DNA from: Saprospiraceae bacterium
GTDB lineage: Bacteria > Bacteroidota > Bacteroidia > Chitinophagales > Saprospiraceae
Length of the DNA: 50,515 nucleotides
Direction: 5' to 3'
Assembly (NCBI GenBank): GCA_013360405.1
Contig: JABWBR010000078.1
Coordinates: forward strand, 1 to 50,515
Positions within the stretch are counted from its first letter, which is position 1; every line of letters starts with the position of its first letter. The translations under genes and the position numbers were made by a program. Below, one piece after another: positions 34,767 through 43,219 of the stretch. Below the pieces are notes generated by a model, which was not told the origin of the DNA, made no database searches, and worked only from the letters and a program-made list of their open reading frames with translations.

Positions 34767-34788
34767 TATTCAAACAAGTATTTGAATA
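34767..34788 (-). promoter_or_regulatory. ArsR operator palindrome
   Basis: TATTCAAA (34767-34774) and TTTGAATA (34781-34788) are perfect inverted arms around six bases, the size and AT-rich type bound by ArsR-family repressors. It lies 20 bp upstream of the ArsR-rhodanese start codon, so binding would block transcription of the operon. Confidence 0.7.
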
Positions 34789-34790
34789 GA

Positions 34791-35105
34791 TTGTTTTGGG
34801 GGAGGAGGAATTAGCTTGGTGCAAAACAGGTGTAGGAGAAGGGAGTATTGGAGTTATTTCAGGCAGGAACGCAATTTTAAAAGCGTGGCTATTGTTAAAT
34901 TGGAAATTTGTCATTTTCCCATACAAATTATCCGATAAAATGTAGAAAACAAAAACATTTCATGCCATTGGACTACAGGACTATCGCCTTATCGGGCGTT
35001 ATCCCGGCGCACCGGGGTTCGGGGAATTTGTTTGGGTAGGGAGTTTGTTTTAGGGGCAAGGTTCGGAGAAAATCCCTATTTTTACCTTACAATCATATTG
35101 TCATT
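34791..35105. other. Intergenic region between divergent genes
   Basis: No gene supported. It must contain the promoter for the rightward kinase-like gene. A small GC-rich hairpin-like stretch (around CCCGGCGCACCGGGG, 35003-35018) is the only structure seen. Confidence 0.4.
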
Positions 35106-35627
35106 ATGACCAAACGCTACCCGCGCGTACTTTCCTCCGGCGCCAATAATACGGTGATCGTACTTTCCGAGATGGAAGCGGGTAAGTTGTTTGCCGGTGA
35201 TACCCGCTCAGATATAGGCTCGGAAGCCGAAAAAATGAAATACGCCAATAACGTTAACAGCCTCGTAGTGCGCTTCATCCGCCTCGACGTGTGGAATGAA
35301 GACACCGAAATGCTGGTCATGGAGCGCTTGTACCCCATGGATTACCGGGCCTACGAGCAGGAAAAACGGGAATTGTGGGTAGACGTGATGGAAGATGAAC
35401 TAAAACAGTTGCACCAGGCCGGTTTCGTTCACCGCTATCTTCGCCGGCCCTCCGATATGCCGGGTTTGAGTTTCGACAATGTTTTCCTCACTTCCGATGG
35501 TCTGCGCCTGATCGACGTGGGTATTTCAGCGCTTCGCCATCAGGTAGGCGACCGCTTGTTCGACCGTTTTGTGCAGCAGGAATTGGAGGAGTTGGAGCAG
35601 TTCCGCCAGTTTTTTTTGTCGAGGTGA
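35106..35627 (+). CDS. Kinase-fold protein lacking the HRD aspartate
   Basis: A 173-residue protein that looks like a reduced protein-kinase/RIO fold. It shows VLSSGANNTVIVL in the place of the Gly-rich loop, SEAEKMKYANNV for the alpha-C Glu, a hinge-like MLVMERLYPMDY (near 68-79) and HQAGFVHRYLRRPSDMPGLSFDNVFLTSDGLRLIDVG (in pieces, near 108-145). In the catalytic loop, HRD is HRY, so the catalytic Asp is absent, while Asn (FDN) and the metal Asp (DVG) remain. It may be a pseudokinase or use another base. A single domain of this size is small for a kinase (usually 250). The TGA stop is inside the first copy of a 35-bp repeat. Confidence 0.65.
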   Translation: MTKRYPRVLSSGANNTVIVLSEMEAGKLFAGDTRSDIGSEAEKMKYANNVNSLVVRFIRLDVWNEDTEMLVMERLYPMDYRAYEQEKRELWVDVMEDELKQLHQAGFVHRYLRRPSDMPGLSFDNVFLTSDGLRLIDVGISALRHQVGDRLFDRFVQQELEELEQFRQFFLSR

Positions 35628-35720
35628 CGGCGGGGGAAACGTCCCAGGTGGTGACGAGGTGACGGCTGGGGAAATGCCTCAGGTGGTGACTAGGTGACGG
35701 CGGGGAAACGCCCCAGGGGG
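35622..35720. repeat. 35-bp tandem repeat (about 3 copies)
   Basis: Copies start at 35622, 35657 and 35692 (consensus AGGTGACGGCGGGGAAACG, then CCCCAGGTGGTGACT), exactly 35 bp apart. The first copy contains the TGA stop of the kinase-fold gene. Confidence 0.88.
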
Positions 35721-35735
35721 TTTAGTGCATGCGCA

Positions 35736-35802
35736 GTTTAGCGATAGGGGTTAGTTAACTAAACATACAGCTAAACCCTAACGCTCAACCCAATCGCTAA
35801 AC
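35736..35802. repeat. GTTTAGCGAT inverted repeat
   Basis: GTTTAGCGAT (35736-35745) and ATCGCTAAAC (35793-35802) are perfect 10-bp arms. The perfect palindrome AGTTAACT (35753-35760) and TAAACCCTAA words lie between them. It sits 34 bp before the nucleotidyltransferase start and may be a dispersed palindrome or an operator. Confidence 0.6.
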
Positions 35803-35836
35803 CCTACTAATTAAATTATTATCGATTCAACAACCC

Positions 35837-36610
35837 ATGACCACCCAAATCCAACAAGAACTCCATCGCCTCGAACGACAGCACAACGTCAAAATTCTTT
35901 ATGCTGTAGAAAGCGGCAGTCGCGCCTGGGGGTTTGCATCTCCCGACAGCGATTGGGATGTGAGGTACATCTATATTCATCAACTCGACTGGTACCTGCA
36001 AATCGACGATAAAAAAGATAGTCAAGATGAAATTCTGCCCAACGACATTGACCTCGCAGGCTGGGAACTCAAAAAAGCATTGCGCCTGTTTAGAAAATCC
36101 AACCCTCCCATGTTAGAGTGGCTGAGAAGTCCGATTGTGTACCTCCAGCAAGGTTCCACCGCCGATCAACTGCGCGATCTGATGAAAACCTACTTCAATC
36201 CGAAGTCCTGCCTGTATCATTATTTGAATATGGCAAAAGGCAACTTCAAAGAGTATTTGCAAGGGGATTTAGTGCGACTAAAAAAATACTTTTATGTACT
36301 GCGCCCCGTATTAGCCTGCGATTGGATTCAAGCAAACAACACCATGATCCCCATGGAGTTTCACAAACTCCTGGACAGCCAGGTGACGGAGCCCGCAGTA
36401 AAAGAGGAAATTCAACAACTGCTCGTCAGGAAAATGGCCGGAGAGGAACTCCATAAAGAGCCAAAAATTCAAATTCTGAATGACTACCTGGCACAGAAAA
36501 TTGCATATTTTGACGAATATGCAAAATCGTTGCATCCCCATATACAACCCGATACTGCCCTGCTGAATGAGCTTTTTGTAAAGTCTTTGCACGAGGCATG
36601 GGAGACATAA
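35837..36610 (+). CDS. RlaP-like nucleotidyltransferase (PF10127 type)
   Basis: A 257-residue member of the nucleotidyltransferase superfamily. The active-site signature GSRAWGFASPDSDWDVRYIY lies at residues ~27-46: GS, then the DxD metal-binding pair (DSDWD). The downstream pattern (DIDLAGWELKKALRLFRKSNPPMLEWLRSPIVY; YHYLNMAKGNFKEYL; VRLKKYFYVLRPVLAC) fits the RNA-repair-associated DNA polymerase beta-like family (RlaP/YcgL). The family is predicted to transfer nucleotides in RNA repair or stress. No RNA-ligase partner is adjacent here. Confidence 0.85.
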   Translation: MTTQIQQELHRLERQHNVKILYAVESGSRAWGFASPDSDWDVRYIYIHQLDWYLQIDDKKDSQDEILPNDIDLAGWELKKALRLFRKSNPPMLEWLRSPIVYLQQGSTADQLRDLMKTYFNPKSCLYHYLNMAKGNFKEYLQGDLVRLKKYFYVLRPVLACDWIQANNTMIPMEFHKLLDSQVTEPAVKEEIQQLLVRKMAGEELHKEPKIQILNDYLAQKIAYFDEYAKSLHPHIQPDTALLNELFVKSLHEAWET

Positions 36611-36742
36611 CTTAAGGCAGGGTGTCAATATCATTTACCTAATTCCCGATAATTGGGCGCATACTCCCTCACCCAAGCCTATGAATTTTCACAATAAATT
36701 GTTATCTTGAGCGTATAAAATCATACACCCACTTTAAATATC

Positions 36743-37192
36743 ATGGCAACTTTCAACCTTAACATCAACGGTAAAAAACAACAGGTGGAGGTCGATCCAG
36801 CTACGCCCATTCTCTGGGTGCTGCGCGACCACCTCAATCTGGTGGGTACCAAATATGGCTGCGGTATTGCCCAGTGCGGCTCCTGTACGATTCTAGTGGG
36901 CGATATAGCCATGCGCTCCTGTATGTTGCCCGTCTCACAGATAGGCAACCAGGCCGTCACGACGATCGAAGGGCTGTCGGAAGACGGCGACCACCCGGTG
37001 CAGAAAGCCTGGCTGGAACACGACGTTCCGCAGTGCGGCTATTGCCAGGCCGGACAAATTATGAACGCCGTGGCCCTTTTGAAGGCCAATCCAAAGCCCA
37101 GCGATGAGGAAATCGATGGCGCTATGAACGGCAATATCTGCCGCTGCGGCACGTATGTGCGCATTAAGGCAGCGATTAAGGCAGCAGTATAA
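36743..37192 (+). CDS. iorA: Molybdenum hydroxylase small [2Fe-2S] subunit
   Basis: A 149-residue iron-sulfur subunit. The plant-type [2Fe-2S] cluster is held by Cys40, Cys45, Cys48 and Cys60 ([13 protein letters not shown]...RSC), and the second, helical cluster by Cys98, Cys101, Cys133 and Cys135 ([11 protein letters not shown]...NICRCGTY). It passes electrons from the molybdopterin subunit encoded next to it. The two-gene arrangement without an FAD subunit is that of isoquinoline 1-oxidoreductase and bacterial aldehyde oxidoreductases that use a membrane cytochrome as acceptor. No signal peptide; it is probably carried through Tat with the large subunit. Confidence 0.9.
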   Translation: MATFNLNINGKKQQVEVDPATPILWVLRDHLNLVGTKYGCGIAQCGSCTILVGDIAMRSCMLPVSQIGNQAVTTIEGLSEDGDHPVQKAWLEHDVPQCGYCQAGQIMNAVALLKANPKPSDEEIDGAMNGNICRCGTYVRIKAAIKAAV

Positions 37193-37231
37193 CTTAGACT
37201 ATCAGACTGTCAGACTATAAGCACAGGTTTT

Positions 37232-37330
37232 TTAAACCACAGAGTTTCACGGAGTTTACACGGAGTTTCACGGAGGCTAACATCTCACTCCGTGAAACTT
37301 TGTGTGAACTCCGTGAAACTCCGTGGTTAA
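37232..37330. repeat. CACGGAGTTTCACGGAG long hairpin
   Basis: Two ~43-bp arms (37232-37275 and 37288-37330) of CACGGAGTTT words and their complement can form one large hairpin, flanked by ACCAC / GTGGT. It lies between iorA and iorB, within the presumed operon. A diverged relative (CAGAG/CTCTG words) is translated inside the gene at 49011-50387. Confidence 0.88.
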
Positions 37331-37376
37331 TAAATATCCCCGCTAAATTTATACACACAACAAAACCTATTTCACG

Positions 37377-39572
37377 ATGACAATCGTAAAAACAACATAT
37401 AACAGGCGTTCTTTTTTGCAAACCACCGTCCTCGCAGGAGGCGGCATGATGCTGGGCTTTAGCTGGCTGGCTTCCTGTAACCCTACGCCCGAGGAAGTGC
37501 TCAACATGCCGAAAGAGTGGTTTAATATCAACGGCTTTCTGAAAATCGGTGAAAACGGCGTGGTCACCATCATGTCGCCCAACCCCGAAATCGGGCAGAA
37601 CGTGAAGACCTCGATGCCGATGATCATTGCCGAGGAACTCGACGTGGACTGGAAAAACGTGGTAGTAGAGCAAGCGCCGCTCAACACCGATATATTTACC
37701 CGCCAACTGGCCGGCGGCAGCCAGTCGATCCGGCAGGGTTGGCAGAGCCTGCGTATGGCCGGCGCTACGGCCCGGCACATGCTGCGGGAAGCCGCAGCCC
37801 AGCAGTGGCAGGTTCCCGTAGCCGAAATTACTACCGCCGCAGGTATGTTGTACCACAAAAAAAGCGGTAAGTCGATAGGTTACGGCGAGGTAGCATCAGC
37901 CGCAGCCAAAATCCCCGTGCCGGAGGAGGTGCAACTCAAAGATGCAAAGGATTTCAAGATCATCGGTACGTCGCGCAAAAACGTAGACGGCAAGAAAATC
38001 GTGACGGGGCAGCCGCTATTCGGACTAGACTACAAGGTTGAGGGCATGCTTATCGCGATGATCGCTCACCCACCGGCTTTTGGTATGAAACTGAAATCGG
38101 TGGACGACTCGGCGGCAAAGGCTATGCCTGGCATCAAGGATGTCTTTACGGTTAACGTCTACAACGAAGGCTACGAAAAACAATGGTCGGATACAACCGC
38201 CTTCGATGAACTGGTAGTCGTGGTGGGCAATACGACCTGGGAGGTGATGAACGCCAAAAAAGCGCTGAGAATTGAGTGGGAGCGCACCTCAGCAGCCGAA
38301 AACACCGAGGGTTACATGGCCAAAATGGCCGCGCTCACCGCCAAACCCGCCACCCAACTCCGCAAGGACGGCAACCCGGAGGCGGCTTTCAAAAGCGCGG
38401 CAAAGGTCATCGAACGCACGTATACCGCCCCCTTCCTGCCCCACAATACCATGGAGCCGATGAATTTCTTCGCCCACGTGACAGCCGACAAAGCAGAACT
38501 CGTGGGGCCGATACAGACGCCGGAATTTATGGAAAAAACGGTGGCCGCCCGCCTCGGACTGCCCCTCGAAAAGATCGATATACAAATGACCCGCCAAGGT
38601 GGCGGTTTTGGGCGGCGACTCTACGGCCACTTCGTGGTGGAGGCAGCTGTCATTTCACAAAAAATGAACGCGCCCATTAAGCTGGTTTATACCCGCGAGG
38701 ACGACATGACGCAGGGTATCTATCGCCCCGCCTACCACGTCACCTACCGCGCCGCCCTGGACGCCGATAATAAGCTCATAGGTTTTCATATCCGCGGAGG
38801 CGGCATCCAGGACAGCCCCGTGCACGCCGACCGTTTCCCGGCCGGCGCCATAGACAACTACCTGGCCGAAGACTGGACCCTGGACTCCAACATCTCCACC
38901 GGCGCCTGGCGCGCGCCGGGCTCGAATTTCATAGCCGGAGCCGAGCAGTCGTTCCTGGATGAGGTGGCAGAGGCTATGGGCAAAGACCCCATCGAGTTCC
39001 GCCTGGAGCTTTTCGACAGGGCCAAGAAAAACCCCGTGGGCAAGAACAACGACTACGAGGCGGCCCGCTATGCGGGGGTGCTGGAACTGGTTCGCGAGAA
39101 ATCGGGCTGGGGGAAAAATGACCCCGCGGGCGTACACCGGGGCGTTTCGGCATATTACTGCCACAATTCCTACGTAGCCCAGGTAATTGATATGGTGCTG
39201 GAGAACGGCAAACCGGTGATTCAAAAAGTGCACTGCGCTGTCGACTGCGGTATCGTGGTGAACCCCGATGCGGCTATCAATCTGGTAGAGGGCGGTATCG
39301 TGGATGGCATCGGCCATGCCCTATACAGCACCCTTACTTTCAAAGACGGCGCGGCAGAGCAAAGCAATTTCGACAAATATCGCCTCATCCGCCATAGCGA
39401 GGCCCCCAAGGCTATCGAGGTACATTTTGTAAACAACGGCATTGACCCGACGGGCCTCGGCGAACCTTTGAATCCGCCTATTATCGGCGCGCTGGCTAAT
39501 GCTATGTACAAGGCCACCGGCAAGCGGGTGTATGATCAGCCATTCCTGGCCGGCGGACAAGTGCTGGGTTAG
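37377..39572 (+). CDS. iorB: Molybdopterin large subunit, IorB-like, Tat-exported
   Basis: A 731-residue aldehyde-oxidase/xanthine-dehydrogenase-type subunit. Residues 10-35 are a twin-arginine signal (NRRSFLQTTVLAGGGMMLGFSW), so the folded enzyme goes to the periplasm; SWLASC at its end could also be a lipobox. Molybdopterin-binding landmarks include RQLAGGSQSIRQGW, TRQGGGFGRRLYGHFVVEAA, STGAWRAPGSNFIAGAEQSFLDEVAE and, near the C-terminus, GLGEPLNPPIIGALANA with the catalytic Glu. It hydroxylates an aldehyde or N-heterocycle; the substrate is unknown. A CACGGAG hairpin separates it from iorA. Its TAG stop is the first word of a GAGTGTGAG repeat. Confidence 0.9.
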   Translation: MTIVKTTYNRRSFLQTTVLAGGGMMLGFSWLASCNPTPEEVLNMPKEWFNINGFLKIGENGVVTIMSPNPEIGQNVKTSMPMIIAEELDVDWKNVVVEQAPLNTDIFTRQLAGGSQSIRQGWQSLRMAGATARHMLREAAAQQWQVPVAEITTAAGMLYHKKSGKSIGYGEVASAAAKIPVPEEVQLKDAKDFKIIGTSRKNVDGKKIVTGQPLFGLDYKVEGMLIAMIAHPPAFGMKLKSVDDSAAKAMPGIKDVFTVNVYNEGYEKQWSDTTAFDELVVVVGNTTWEVMNAKKALRIEWERTSAAENTEGYMAKMAALTAKPATQLRKDGNPEAAFKSAAKVIERTYTAPFLPHNTMEPMNFFAHVTADKAELVGPIQTPEFMEKTVAARLGLPLEKIDIQMTRQGGGFGRRLYGHFVVEAAVISQKMNAPIKLVYTREDDMTQGIYRPAYHVTYRAALDADNKLIGFHIRGGGIQDSPVHADRFPAGAIDNYLAEDWTLDSNISTGAWRAPGSNFIAGAEQSFLDEVAEAMGKDPIEFRLELFDRAKKNPVGKNNDYEAARYAGVLELVREKSGWGKNDPAGVHRGVSAYYCHNSYVAQVIDMVLENGKPVIQKVHCAVDCGIVVNPDAAINLVEGGIVDGIGHALYSTLTFKDGAAEQSNFDKYRLIRHSEAPKAIEVHFVNNGIDPTGLGEPLNPPIIGALANAMYKATGKRVYDQPFLAGGQVLG

Positions 39573-39606
39573 AGTGTGAGAGGGTGGGAGTGTGGGAGGG
39601 TGAGAA
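39571..39606. repeat. GAGGGTGGGAG run between two convergent stops
   Basis: A purine-rich tandem (words GAGTGTG, GAGGGTGG) fills the entire gap from the iorB stop (39570-39572) to the stop of the convergent TonB-linked receptor (39607-39609). Same family as 16462-16551. Confidence 0.85.
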
Positions 39607-41991
39607 TCAGAAGCGCCTTCTCTGCCCCGAATACTCCATAGCTTCGCCTTTGCCGAAGCCGTAGCTAAAGCCGAACGTCACAAAGCGGCCGCGGCGGCTC
39701 CAGTTGTATAGATAGAAGTTGGGCTGATTGGTTGCGCTTTCGCGAATGCGGGAAGCGAACAGGTCGCGGACGCTCAGGTTGAAAACGCCTTTGCCCTTCA
39801 TGATCTTTTTGCGCAAGCCGAGGTCGGCAAAGAGGTTTTCGGAGACCACACTTTGCACGGTCTGGAGCCGCGACTGGTATTGCCCAATGATCTCGAATTC
39901 AATTTCAGCGGGCAGTTTGAGTTTGGCGGTCAACTTCGACGACCATTGGTCGGCATTAAAATCAAAAGAAGTGGCTTCCAGTGAGCCTTGGCGGTTGAAA
40001 TAATTGTAGTTGAAGTCGCCGTTGAAGGACAACCATTTGGTGGCGTCGATTTTGCCGTTTATCTCGATGCCCGTAGAGCGGTTGGTACCGATGTTCATGG
40101 GCATAAAAATGCTGATATTGTTTTCAAAAGTAGACACCTGTTCCACAACTTCCGTGGTATAGCGGTAGTACACGCCAAAGTTCAGAGAAGCTTGTCCGAG
40201 GATGTAAATGCTCGTCAACTCGTAGGAATCGGTGAATTCCGGCAGCAGGTTGGGGTTGCCGGTGCGGATGCTGAAATTATTGCGGATATTGAAAAACGGG
40301 TTCAAGTCCCACAACCTCGGGCGGAAAACGCGGCGCGAATAACCCGCTTGCAGCGAAAAGTTATCCGTGAGTTTGTATGAGGTGTGCAGTGTTGGGAAGA
40401 GGTTGGTAAAATTCTGGTTATTAGATTGCTGGGTATTCACGAGATAAGTGCTCAGGTCGGTATTTTCTGCACGCAGGCCTAGTTTTAGGCCCCATTTTTC
40501 GTCCTCATAAGCTCCTGTGGCATACACGCCCAATACATTTTGGCTGTATTCAAAAATATTGGTCAGGTTGCCGTTTTCAATCCATTCGCCGTTCACCAGG
40601 TCGCTCACGGCAAAGTCGTTGCTAACGTTGTTGATCACGTATTGCGCGCCGGTTTCCAGCGTCCATTTCTTTGAAAAAGGCTTGATATAGTCCAGGTTAA
40701 ACGTGTGTCTTTCCTCTTTGAAATCCGTGCGGGTTTGTTGGTCGTTGGTGGCGCCGTCGCCGGTGAGGTTGAAATTATAAAATTCCGAAGTCTGGTCTTT
40801 GCCGAAGAAATTGCCCAGCGCGCTAAAGAGCAGGGTATGGTTTTCGTCGTCGCGGAATTGCTTTTTGTACTGCAATTCGTATTGATATTTCGGGTTAGTT
40901 GCTTTGGTCGATTCCGTACGGATCCACTCCGAAACGGCCACCCCGGTTTCGTCGGGGATGCGGAAAGTGGTAGTGGAGGGTTGGTCTTCGACTTCGTAAG
41001 TAAAATTTCCCGAAAGGGTAAGGATATTGTATTTGTTGATGTGATAATCCGTGCCCAGGATAAAGTTGAGAAAGCCTTCGTTGCGGAAATCCCGGCCATC
41101 GCTCAGAATAGACGTATTGTTGATCAGGTCGCGGTTGATATTCCGGGAGTCGGTGGGCAGTTCCCGGTAGCCGGCGCCCAGTTGGCTAAACAGGTTGAAC
41201 TTCTCCGTGCGGCGGTTGAGGCTGAGTCCCACGCTGTGATTTTGCGGCGCGCCCACGTTGATGCTAACCGAGCCGTTCATACCTTTTCGCTCTTCTTTCT
41301 TGATCACAATATTAATGATGCCCGAAGTGCCTTCGGCGTCGTATTTAGCGGAGGGGTTGGTGATCACCTCAATTCGTTCGATCATATCGGCGGTGATAGT
41401 GCCCAGGGCGTTGCCTTGTTCGTTGGCGATCACCGAGGGTTTGCCGTTGATAAGGATTTGCACGCCCGAGCTGCCCCGCAGACTCACTTGTCCTTCGATG
41501 CTGACGTTGACGGAAGGCACATTATTCAGCACCTCCAACACGCTGGCGCCCGTGCTGCTCAGGTCTTTGCCCACGTTAAAAACGCGTTTGTCCAATTTGA
41601 ACTCCGTGGTAGATTTATCTGCCCGCACCACCACCTCGTCCAGCAATTCGCTGTTTTCGGAGAGGATAATCGTGCCCAGGTCAACCGTGCCGTCCACGAC
41701 GGGGATATCCTTGATCGTTTTTGTAGCGAACCCGAGGAAGCTGACCTCTATGTAAAAATTAGGCGTACTGGTCTGTACGCTGAAATTGCCGTCGATGTCC
41801 GTGGTGACGCCCGTGATGGGTTGCTGCGTAGTTTTATCGGCCACCAGTACAGAGGCAAATTCGATAGGTTGCCCGCTGTTGCTTTCCAGGACTTTGCCCT
41901 TGATTTCAATTTCGCCCTGCTGGGCAAAAAGGCTCATGGAGAAAATGGCAAAACCGGCGATCAAAACGAAACGCAAGAATGTGTATTTCAT
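39607..41991 (-). CDS. TonB-dependent receptor-like outer-membrane protein
   Basis: A 794-residue outer-membrane protein. A signal peptide spans 1-24 (MKYTFLRFVLIAGFAIFSMS). A carboxypeptidase-D-like beta domain (IEIKGKVLESNSGQPIEFASVLV, near 28-110) is followed by a TonB plug-like domain (VFNVGKDLSSTGASVLEVLNNVPSVNVSIEGQVSLRGSSGVQILINGK, near 135-190; IERIEVITNPSAKYDAEGTSGIINIVIKK) and a large beta-barrel of the OMP_b-brl_3 type ending VTFGFSYGFGKGEAMEYSGQRRRF. No SusD-like partner is adjacent, so carbohydrate uptake is not implied. Start 41991 is preferred over 42072 because the signal peptide begins there. Confidence 0.92.
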   Translation of the reverse strand: MKYTFLRFVLIAGFAIFSMSLFAQQGEIEIKGKVLESNSGQPIEFASVLVADKTTQQPITGVTTDIDGNFSVQTSTPNFYIEVSFLGFATKTIKDIPVVDGTVDLGTIILSENSELLDEVVVRADKSTTEFKLDKRVFNVGKDLSSTGASVLEVLNNVPSVNVSIEGQVSLRGSSGVQILINGKPSVIANEQGNALGTITADMIERIEVITNPSAKYDAEGTSGIINIVIKKEERKGMNGSVSINVGAPQNHSVGLSLNRRTEKFNLFSQLGAGYRELPTDSRNINRDLINNTSILSDGRDFRNEGFLNFILGTDYHINKYNILTLSGNFTYEVEDQPSTTTFRIPDETGVAVSEWIRTESTKATNPKYQYELQYKKQFRDDENHTLLFSALGNFFGKDQTSEFYNFNLTGDGATNDQQTRTDFKEERHTFNLDYIKPFSKKWTLETGAQYVINNVSNDFAVSDLVNGEWIENGNLTNIFEYSQNVLGVYATGAYEDEKWGLKLGLRAENTDLSTYLVNTQQSNNQNFTNLFPTLHTSYKLTDNFSLQAGYSRRVFRPRLWDLNPFFNIRNNFSIRTGNPNLLPEFTDSYELTSIYILGQASLNFGVYYRYTTEVVEQVSTFENNISIFMPMNIGTNRSTGIEINGKIDATKWLSFNGDFNYNYFNRQGSLEATSFDFNADQWSSKLTAKLKLPAEIEFEIIGQYQSRLQTVQSVVSENLFADLGLRKKIMKGKGVFNLSVRDLFASRIRESATNQPNFYLYNWSRRGRFVTFGFSYGFGKGEAMEYSGQRRRF

Positions 41992-42155
41992 GGTAGAATG
42001 ATTCAGAATGAATTGATACTGCAAAGAAGCGGGGCTTTTTGTTTGAATAAAAATTGTTTCTTTGAACGGCATAACTTAACCCCTGAACGACAACAGTATT
42101 TTCAAAGATTGGTTTTCGCCGTTGACAGGTTTGATTATGCCGTTGGCGGGATTCC

Positions 42156-42188
42156 TTTGTGTAAACCAACCGCGAAAGGCTATATTTG
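42156..42188 (+). promoter_or_regulatory. Perfect Bacteroidota promoter of the LytS-like gene
   Basis: TTTG (42156-42159), 21 bases, then TATATTTG (42181-42188), which matches TAnnTTTG exactly. The expected transcript start, a few bases downstream, falls at or next to the ATG at 42192, so the mRNA would be leaderless or nearly so. Confidence 0.7.
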
Positions 42189-42191
42189 GGT

Positions 42192-43217
42192 ATGGTAAAA
42201 ATTATCAGCGCGGCATGGGCCTCCTCCAAAGAGGTCTTTTTTCAGCTAGTCCTTCACCTGGTCGTGTTTGTCTTTTATTCTTTTGAAAGGGAGCATCCCG
42301 ATATCAACTTGCAAAAAATCGTCTATTTCCTCAATTATGCCCTGGCGGCCTTTTTTATCAATTATTGGCTGCTGCCCCGCTATTTTTATCAAAAAAAATA
42401 CCTCCCGTTTTTTGTCGGCGTGCTACTGGCCGCCTCAACTGTTATGCTCCTCGAGGAGTTAGCGCTGGAGCCGATTTTCTTCCCCGATACAAGGGCTTAC
42501 TCGTTCCCCGGCGTGTTTTTTACCTTGTCGCAGGTACTGCCCGTTATTATCATTTTATCGGGGTTTAAATTCGCCTGGGATGCGCTGGGCAAACAGCGCG
42601 AAGTAGAAGCGCTCCAATTGGCGGTACGCGAAAGCGAATTGCAGTTTTTGACCTCGCAGATCAACCCGCATTTTTTGTTCAACAACCTCAATAACCTGTA
42701 TTCCTACGCCATCGAAAACTCCCCGAAGACCCCCGAAATTATATTGGAGCTATCGGGGATGCTGCGGTACATGCTCTACGAATGCAGAGAAAAATACGTG
42801 CCGCTTAGCAAAGAAGTAGATCAGCTACAGAATTTCATCAAAATCAGCGAGATGCAGATTGAAGAGCGGGGGAGGGTTCATTTCAACGCCGCGATAAACA
42901 CATCTGAATATCGCATCGCCCCGCTCATATTGACCGTATTTATCGAAAACGCCTTCAAGCACAGCACCGCCAGCCAGGCCGACGATATTACTATTGATGT
43001 TGATGTGCAGCTTTCCGAGTCCGGCATCCTGGAATTTGTATGTAAAAACTCCTTTCTGCCCCAGTCCAATACCGGCAGCCTGTCGCAGGGCATCGGCCTG
43101 AAAAACGTCAAAAAAAGGCTGCAACTGTTGTATCCCGGCGCCCACCAATTGCACATCGACATAAGAGAAAACCGGTACGAAGTGCGTTTGTCCATTGACC
43201 TGACTAAAAGCGAATAG
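42192..43217 (+). CDS. LytS-type sensor histidine kinase
   Basis: A 341-residue membrane kinase with four hydrophobic helices in the first ~125 residues, a linking coiled coil (LGKQREVEALQLAVRESELQFL) and a His_kinase domain whose phosphoacceptor His160 lies in SQINPHFLFNNLNNL. The ATPase part shows PLILTVFIENAFKHS (N-box) and GIGLKNVKKRLQLLYPG. It passes phosphate to the LytTR regulator encoded 3 bp downstream. ATG 42192 is chosen over an in-frame TTG at 42186; the latter would lie within the promoter's -7 element. Confidence 0.93.
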   Translation: MVKIISAAWASSKEVFFQLVLHLVVFVFYSFEREHPDINLQKIVYFLNYALAAFFINYWLLPRYFYQKKYLPFFVGVLLAASTVMLLEELALEPIFFPDTRAYSFPGVFFTLSQVLPVIIILSGFKFAWDALGKQREVEALQLAVRESELQFLTSQINPHFLFNNLNNLYSYAIENSPKTPEIILELSGMLRYMLYECREKYVPLSKEVDQLQNFIKISEMQIEERGRVHFNAAINTSEYRIAPLILTVFIENAFKHSTASQADDITIDVDVQLSESGILEFVCKNSFLPQSNTGSLSQGIGLKNVKKRLQLLYPGAHQLHIDIRENRYEVRLSIDLTKSE

Positions 43218-43219
43218 CC

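Noticed and set aside
39607-41991. SusC of a polysaccharide-utilisation locus
   Set aside because: No SusD-like lipoprotein or glycoside hydrolase is adjacent, and the barrel resembles the OMP_b-brl_3 type.
40705-42198. 497-codon frame opposite the TonB-linked receptor
   Set aside because: Antisense shadow; the minus-strand receptor has a signal peptide, plug and barrel over the same DNA.
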